Of a DNA stretch of 7,356 bases, positions 4,715 through 7,356 are shown piece after piece. A program made the position numbers and the translations under genes. The notes beneath the pieces were generated by a model, which searched no databases, was not told the origin of the DNA, and was given only the letters and a program-made list of their open reading frames with translations. The stretch's first letter is position 1. Each line of letters begins with the position of its first letter. Source of the stretch: Clostridiales bacterium (GTDB lineage Bacteria; Bacillota; Clostridia; Oscillospirales; Ruminococcaceae). The stretch is taken from positions 1-7,356 of the forward strand of contig JAAYSW010000085.1 of NCBI GenBank assembly GCA_012523875.1. The letters run 5' to 3'.

Positions 4715-5601
4715 CACTGATATACACAATAATTTAACCAATTTGAAAACATTAAATTTGCATGACCACTCCATTTAAAATATGGAGTTTTATTTATATC
4801 ATCATTAGGAAAGTAATTATAAGGAATATCAATATTTATCCCCTTTTCCATATCCCTAAGGTATTCATTAGCTAATGTTCCCCTATCATATTCAGAGTGA
4901 CCTGTTATAAAATATTGACGTCCATTTTTATTTGCTGCAATGTACACTCCAGCAGTATCTGAATAACTTATAAGCTCTAAGTTAGGATTACTCTCAATAT
5001 CTTCACGCTTTATCTCTGTATACCTTGAATGTGGAACATAAAATAAATCATCAAAACCTTTTAAAAGCTGTGAATTCCTTGTTAATATACTATGCTCAAA
5101 TACTCCAAATAATTTCTTTTTTAGTGCATATTTATTTATGCCAAAATGATAGTAAAGTGCCGCTTGTGCCCCCCAACAAATATGTAATGTTGAATAAATA
5201 TTTGTCTTTGACCATTCCATGATTGCACATAGTTCATCCCAATAATCTACTTCTTCAAACTCTAGCAATTCAATAGGTGCACCTGTTATAATCATTCCGT
5301 CATATTTATTGTCCTTTATCTCATCAAAAGTTTTATAAAAATTACTGAGGTGACTTTGGGGGGTGTTTTTTGAGACATGGGAGGACATATGCATAAGTTC
5401 AATATCGACCTGTAGGGGTGTATTACTTAAAAGCCTTAACAGCTGTGTTTCTGTTTCTATTTTTTTTGGCATTAGATTTAATATAACAATCTTTTGTGGG
5501 CGTATATCCTGATGCTCCGCTCTTTCAATTGGCATTACAAATATATTTTCTTCTATTAGTGTTGAATATGCAGGCAAATCCTTTGATATTTTTATTGGCA
5601 A
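4687..5601 (-). CDS. metA: Homoserine O-acetyltransferase (MetA family)
   Basis: Acylates the hydroxyl of L-homoserine, the first committed step of methionine synthesis, in the cytoplasm. The 304 residues match the usual MetA length of about 300-310. Catalytic residues fall at the classic positions: nucleophile Cys142 (His-Ile-Cys-Trp-Gly-Ala-Gln), His235 and Glu237 (Thr-Gly-His-Ser-Glu-Tyr-Asp). The acyl-donor residue 111 is Glu (Gly-Ala-Pro-Ile-Glu111). In studied MetA enzymes Glu at this site goes with acetyl-CoA and Gly, as in E. coli, with succinyl-CoA, so acetyl transfer is predicted. The start is TTG, supported by a perfect AGGAGGT (5608-5614) 6 nt upstream; no ATG with a site is near. 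It lies 86 nt after the oadA-type gene on the same strand. No S-box or T-box leader is seen in that gap, which is too short for most such leaders. Confidence 0.96.
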   Translation of the reverse strand: MPIKISKDLPAYSTLIEENIFVMPIERAEHQDIRPQKIVILNLMPKKIETETQLLRLLSNTPLQVDIELMHMSSHVSKNTPQSHLSNFYKTFDEIKDNKYDGMIITGAPIELLEFEEVDYWDELCAIMEWSKTNIYSTLHICWGAQAALYYHFGINKYALKKKLFGVFEHSILTRNSQLLKGFDDLFYVPHSRYTEIKREDIESNPNLELISYSDTAGVYIAANKNGRQYFITGHSEYDRGTLANEYLRDMEKGINIDIPYNYFPNDDINKTPYFKWSGHANLMFSNWLNYCVYQCTPYDLERL

Positions 5602-5658
5602 TTTAGCACCTCCTAAAACTATGAATTTATATCCCTCTTATAGTATAAAGCAAGGATT

Positions 5659-5696
5659 CCAGTCTATTAGTCTATATAGTCTTGGAATTAGACTGG
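5659..5696. repeat. Inverted repeat over the oadA stop codon, upstream of metA
   Basis: CCAGTCTA (5659-5666) and TAGACTGG (5689-5696) are exact reverse complements around a 22-nt loop. The right arm includes the last two sense codons and stop of the carboxyltransferase gene. ATTCCA (5656-5661) can instead pair with TGGAAT (5683-5688), so two mutually exclusive folds exist. The loop repeats AGTCTA with an 8-nt step. No U-tract follows on the minus strand, so it is not an ordinary terminator. Confidence 0.55.
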
Positions 5697-7085
5697 ATGA
5701 ATCTGTTTTTCCATATCAGCATGGGCCCCATCAATACCATATTTTCTGTTTCTTCTATGTTCAAAAAACTTTACAGCGACTTGACCAAACTGTGCATAGC
5801 TTAGAACATCTTCCTCTTGTTCAATCCATTCTGCACATTCATCACGTAACTTATTAAGTTCTGGTTTTAATAAGTCAGCAGGGCGGCAATCAATAGCTTT
5901 TTCATTTCCAAGAATCTTTTTTCTAAATGCTGGGTCAATTGCAACAGGGGTTTTTCCGTAATCGCCCTTAACAACACCCTTAAATTCCTTAGTTACTGTT
6001 TTATATCTTTCCCCCATGATAATATTAAACACTGCTTGTGTTCCAACAATTTGTGATGTCGGGGTTACGAGGGGAGGATAACCTGAATCTTTTCTAACCC
6101 TTGGAACTTCTTCAAGAACATCTACCAATTTATCAGCCTTTCCAGCCTGTTTAAGCTGTGATAGAAGGTTAGATAGCATTCCACCTGGAACTTGATAAAG
6201 AAGCGCATTTGTATCCACTGCAAGCATCTGCGGATCAATAAGCCCACTGTCAATATATTTTTTACGTAAATCCATAAAGTATGCTCTTATCTCATTCAAT
6301 AAAACCAAATCAAGGCCTGTATCATAAGGTGTCCCTTGAAGTGCTGCTACCATTGATTCAGTTGGAGCATGGGATGTACCCAAAGCAAGCGGAGACATTG
6401 CTGTATCAATAATATCAACACCAGCCTCTATTCCCTTAATCATACACATTGAAGCAAGCCCAGAAGTATAATGTGTATGCAATTGCACTGGAATCTTTAC
6501 TGAAGATTTTAATGCCTTAACCAACTCTTCAGTTTTATATGGAGTAAGTAATGCTGCCATATCCTTTATACATATAGAATCAGCACCTTCAGCTTCAACC
6601 TGCTTTGCATAATTAATATAGTACTCATTCGTAAAAACTTCACCTAGCGTATAAGAAATTGCTACCTGTGTATGAGCCCCCTCCTTTTTAGCAGAGCTGA
6701 TTGCAGTTTTAAGGTTTCTAATATCATTAAGTGCGTCAAAAATTCTAATTATTTCTATACCATTTGATATTGACTTTTGAACAAAATACTCAACAACATC
6801 ATCAGCATAATGGCGGTATCCAAGCATATTCTGCCCCCTAAAAAGCATCTGCAATTTAGTGTTAGGCATATGTTTTTTTATAATACGTAATCTTTCCCAT
6901 GGGTCTTCGTTTAGAAAACGCAAGCATGCATCAAATGTTGCCCCACCCCAGCATTCAACTGAGTGATATCCAACCTGTTCCATCTTGGGCAGTATTGGTA
7001 TCATATCTTCTACAGGCATTCGGGTTGCAAGCAAAGATTGATGTGCATCACGCAAAACTGTTTCTGTAATTTTTACCTTTGACAT
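5688..7085 (-). CDS. oadA: Carboxyltransferase subunit: oxaloacetate decarboxylase alpha / pyruvate carboxylase subunit B
   Basis: This subunit moves a carboxyl group between a 2-oxoacid (oxaloacetate/pyruvate pair) and protein-bound biotin. The 465 residues form a TIM barrel with the metal site: Arg12-Asp13-Ala-His in the opening motif, Lys174 (Cys-Ile-Lys-Asp-Met), and His203/His205 (Leu-His-Thr-His). A helical C-terminal conserved carboxylase domain lies at about 320-440. It stops before any biotinyl domain, unlike the roughly 590-residue fused OadA of Klebsiella; the biotin domain is instead made by the gene 18 nt upstream. ATG start with AAAGGTGG (7092-7099) at 6 nt. Sequence alone does not separate Na+-pumping oxaloacetate decarboxylase, two-subunit pyruvate carboxylase and transcarboxylase 5S. 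A separate small carrier favours the decarboxylase complex, but no beta (membrane) subunit is in view. Confidence 0.9.
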   Translation of the reverse strand: MSKVKITETVLRDAHQSLLATRMPVEDMIPILPKMEQVGYHSVECWGGATFDACLRFLNEDPWERLRIIKKHMPNTKLQMLFRGQNMLGYRHYADDVVEYFVQKSISNGIEIIRIFDALNDIRNLKTAISSAKKEGAHTQVAISYTLGEVFTNEYYINYAKQVEAEGADSICIKDMAALLTPYKTEELVKALKSSVKIPVQLHTHYTSGLASMCMIKGIEAGVDIIDTAMSPLALGTSHAPTESMVAALQGTPYDTGLDLVLLNEIRAYFMDLRKKYIDSGLIDPQMLAVDTNALLYQVPGGMLSNLLSQLKQAGKADKLVDVLEEVPRVRKDSGYPPLVTPTSQIVGTQAVFNIIMGERYKTVTKEFKGVVKGDYGKTPVAIDPAFRKKILGNEKAIDCRPADLLKPELNKLRDECAEWIEQEEDVLSYAQFGQVAVKFFEHRRNRKYGIDGAHADMEKQIHPV

Positions 7086-7103
7086 ACCTTGCCACCTTTC
7101 TAG

Positions 7104-7356
7104 TTATTGTATTGTTACAAGTGGATCAGATGAGTTAACTGTATCACCCTTGTTGACTAAAATACTTGTTATTTTTCCATCACATGTAGCAACAATATCA
7201 TTTTCCATCTTCATAGCCTCAAGAACAACAACTGCCTGTCCTCTTTTTACCATATCGCCAACAGAAACCTTAACATCAAGGATTGTACCTGGCATTGGTG
7301 CATCAATCTTAGTACCCTCCCCAGCAACTGTAGATGTATCTTGGGCAGGTGCTTTA
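7104..7356 (-). CDS. Biotin carboxyl carrier protein (biotin/lipoyl attachment domain), 5' end outside window
   Basis: The frame is open to the window edge, so the N-terminus is missing; 83 residues are visible. The first 20 form an Ala/Thr/Gly-containing linker, and the remainder is a complete biotinyl domain starting at Ala-Pro-Met-Pro-Gly. The biotin acceptor Lys is in Glu-Ala-Met-Lys-Met-Glu-Asn, 34 residues from the C-terminus, the usual distance in this family. Such carriers shuttle the carboxyl group between the carboxyltransferase (next gene, 18 nt downstream, same strand) and a biotin carboxylase or a membrane decarboxylase subunit. The Met-Pro-Gly ATG at 7295 is internal to the domain and is not the real start. 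The gap's AAAGGTGG ribosome site for the next gene indicates translational closeness. Confidence 0.93.
   Translation of the reverse strand, partial: KAPAQDTSTVAGEGTKIDAPMPGTILDVKVSVGDMVKRGQAVVVLEAMKMENDIVATCDGKITSILVNKGDTVNSSDPLVTIQ

Noticed and set aside
5025..5222. Plus-strand frame of 65 codons inside metA
   Set aside because: Antisense to the metA catalytic region.
5602..5687. SAM riboswitch or T-box in front of metA
   Set aside because: The gap is 86 nt and lacks the conserved cores of either RNA.
5621..5857. Plus-strand frame of 78 codons near the oadA end
   Set aside because: It lies mostly antisense to the well-conserved oadA coding sequence and has no homology that I recognise.
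7104..7295. A complete 63-residue biotinyl protein starting at ATG 7295
   Set aside because: The frame stays open to the window edge with typical linker residues, and this Met is the conserved Met of the Ala-Pro-Met-Pro-Gly motif inside the domain.

Overview
The window is AT-rich and reads as a spore-forming member of the Clostridia (a Lachnospirales-like Firmicute is my best guess). The grounds are a recognisable spoIIP engulfment gene, strong purine-rich ribosome binding sites (AGGAGGT, AAGGTGG), TTG start codons, and a biotin-dependent decarboxylase/carboxylase cluster typical of anaerobes. The species cannot be named from this sequence alone.

Layout. At 1-480 the C-terminal stub of a tyrosine recombinase points at the 3' end of a tRNA-Arg(CCG) on the opposite strand, with a hairpin terminator between them. 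This looks like the scar of an element that once used the tRNA as its attachment site. From 480 to 943 there is a gene-free AT-rich gap with a candidate promoter near its right end. At 944-1504 lies a papain-like (NlpC/P60 superfamily, permuted type) cysteine hydrolase gene. It runs tail to tail into a small membrane-anchored protein gene of unknown function (minus strand), which sits directly downstream of spoIIP.

The middle (3236-4643) holds three small membrane-protein genes: a DUF2752 protein on the plus strand, and two tandem DUF4190-type proteins on the minus strand that look like ancient duplicates. The DUF2752 gene and the nearer DUF4190 gene converge and share a TTAA at their stop codons. 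A likely terminator for the DUF4190 pair lies inside the DUF2752 coding sequence, so their transcripts should overlap antisense. This is the least understood part of the window and the best candidate for an undescribed membrane module.

The right end (4687-7356, all minus strand) is a metabolic run. It contains the C-terminal part of a biotin carboxyl carrier protein, a carboxyltransferase subunit (OadA/PycB type), and metA, whose Glu111 predicts use of acetyl-CoA. The carrier and carboxyltransferase are tightly coupled (18 nt apart). metA follows after 86 nt that carry an inverted repeat over the oadA stop codon. An oxaloacetate-handling enzyme followed by a homoserine-acylating one would fit the aspartate-methionine route, but that link is inferred only from order and strand. 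No CRISPR array, rRNA or complete mobile element is present.
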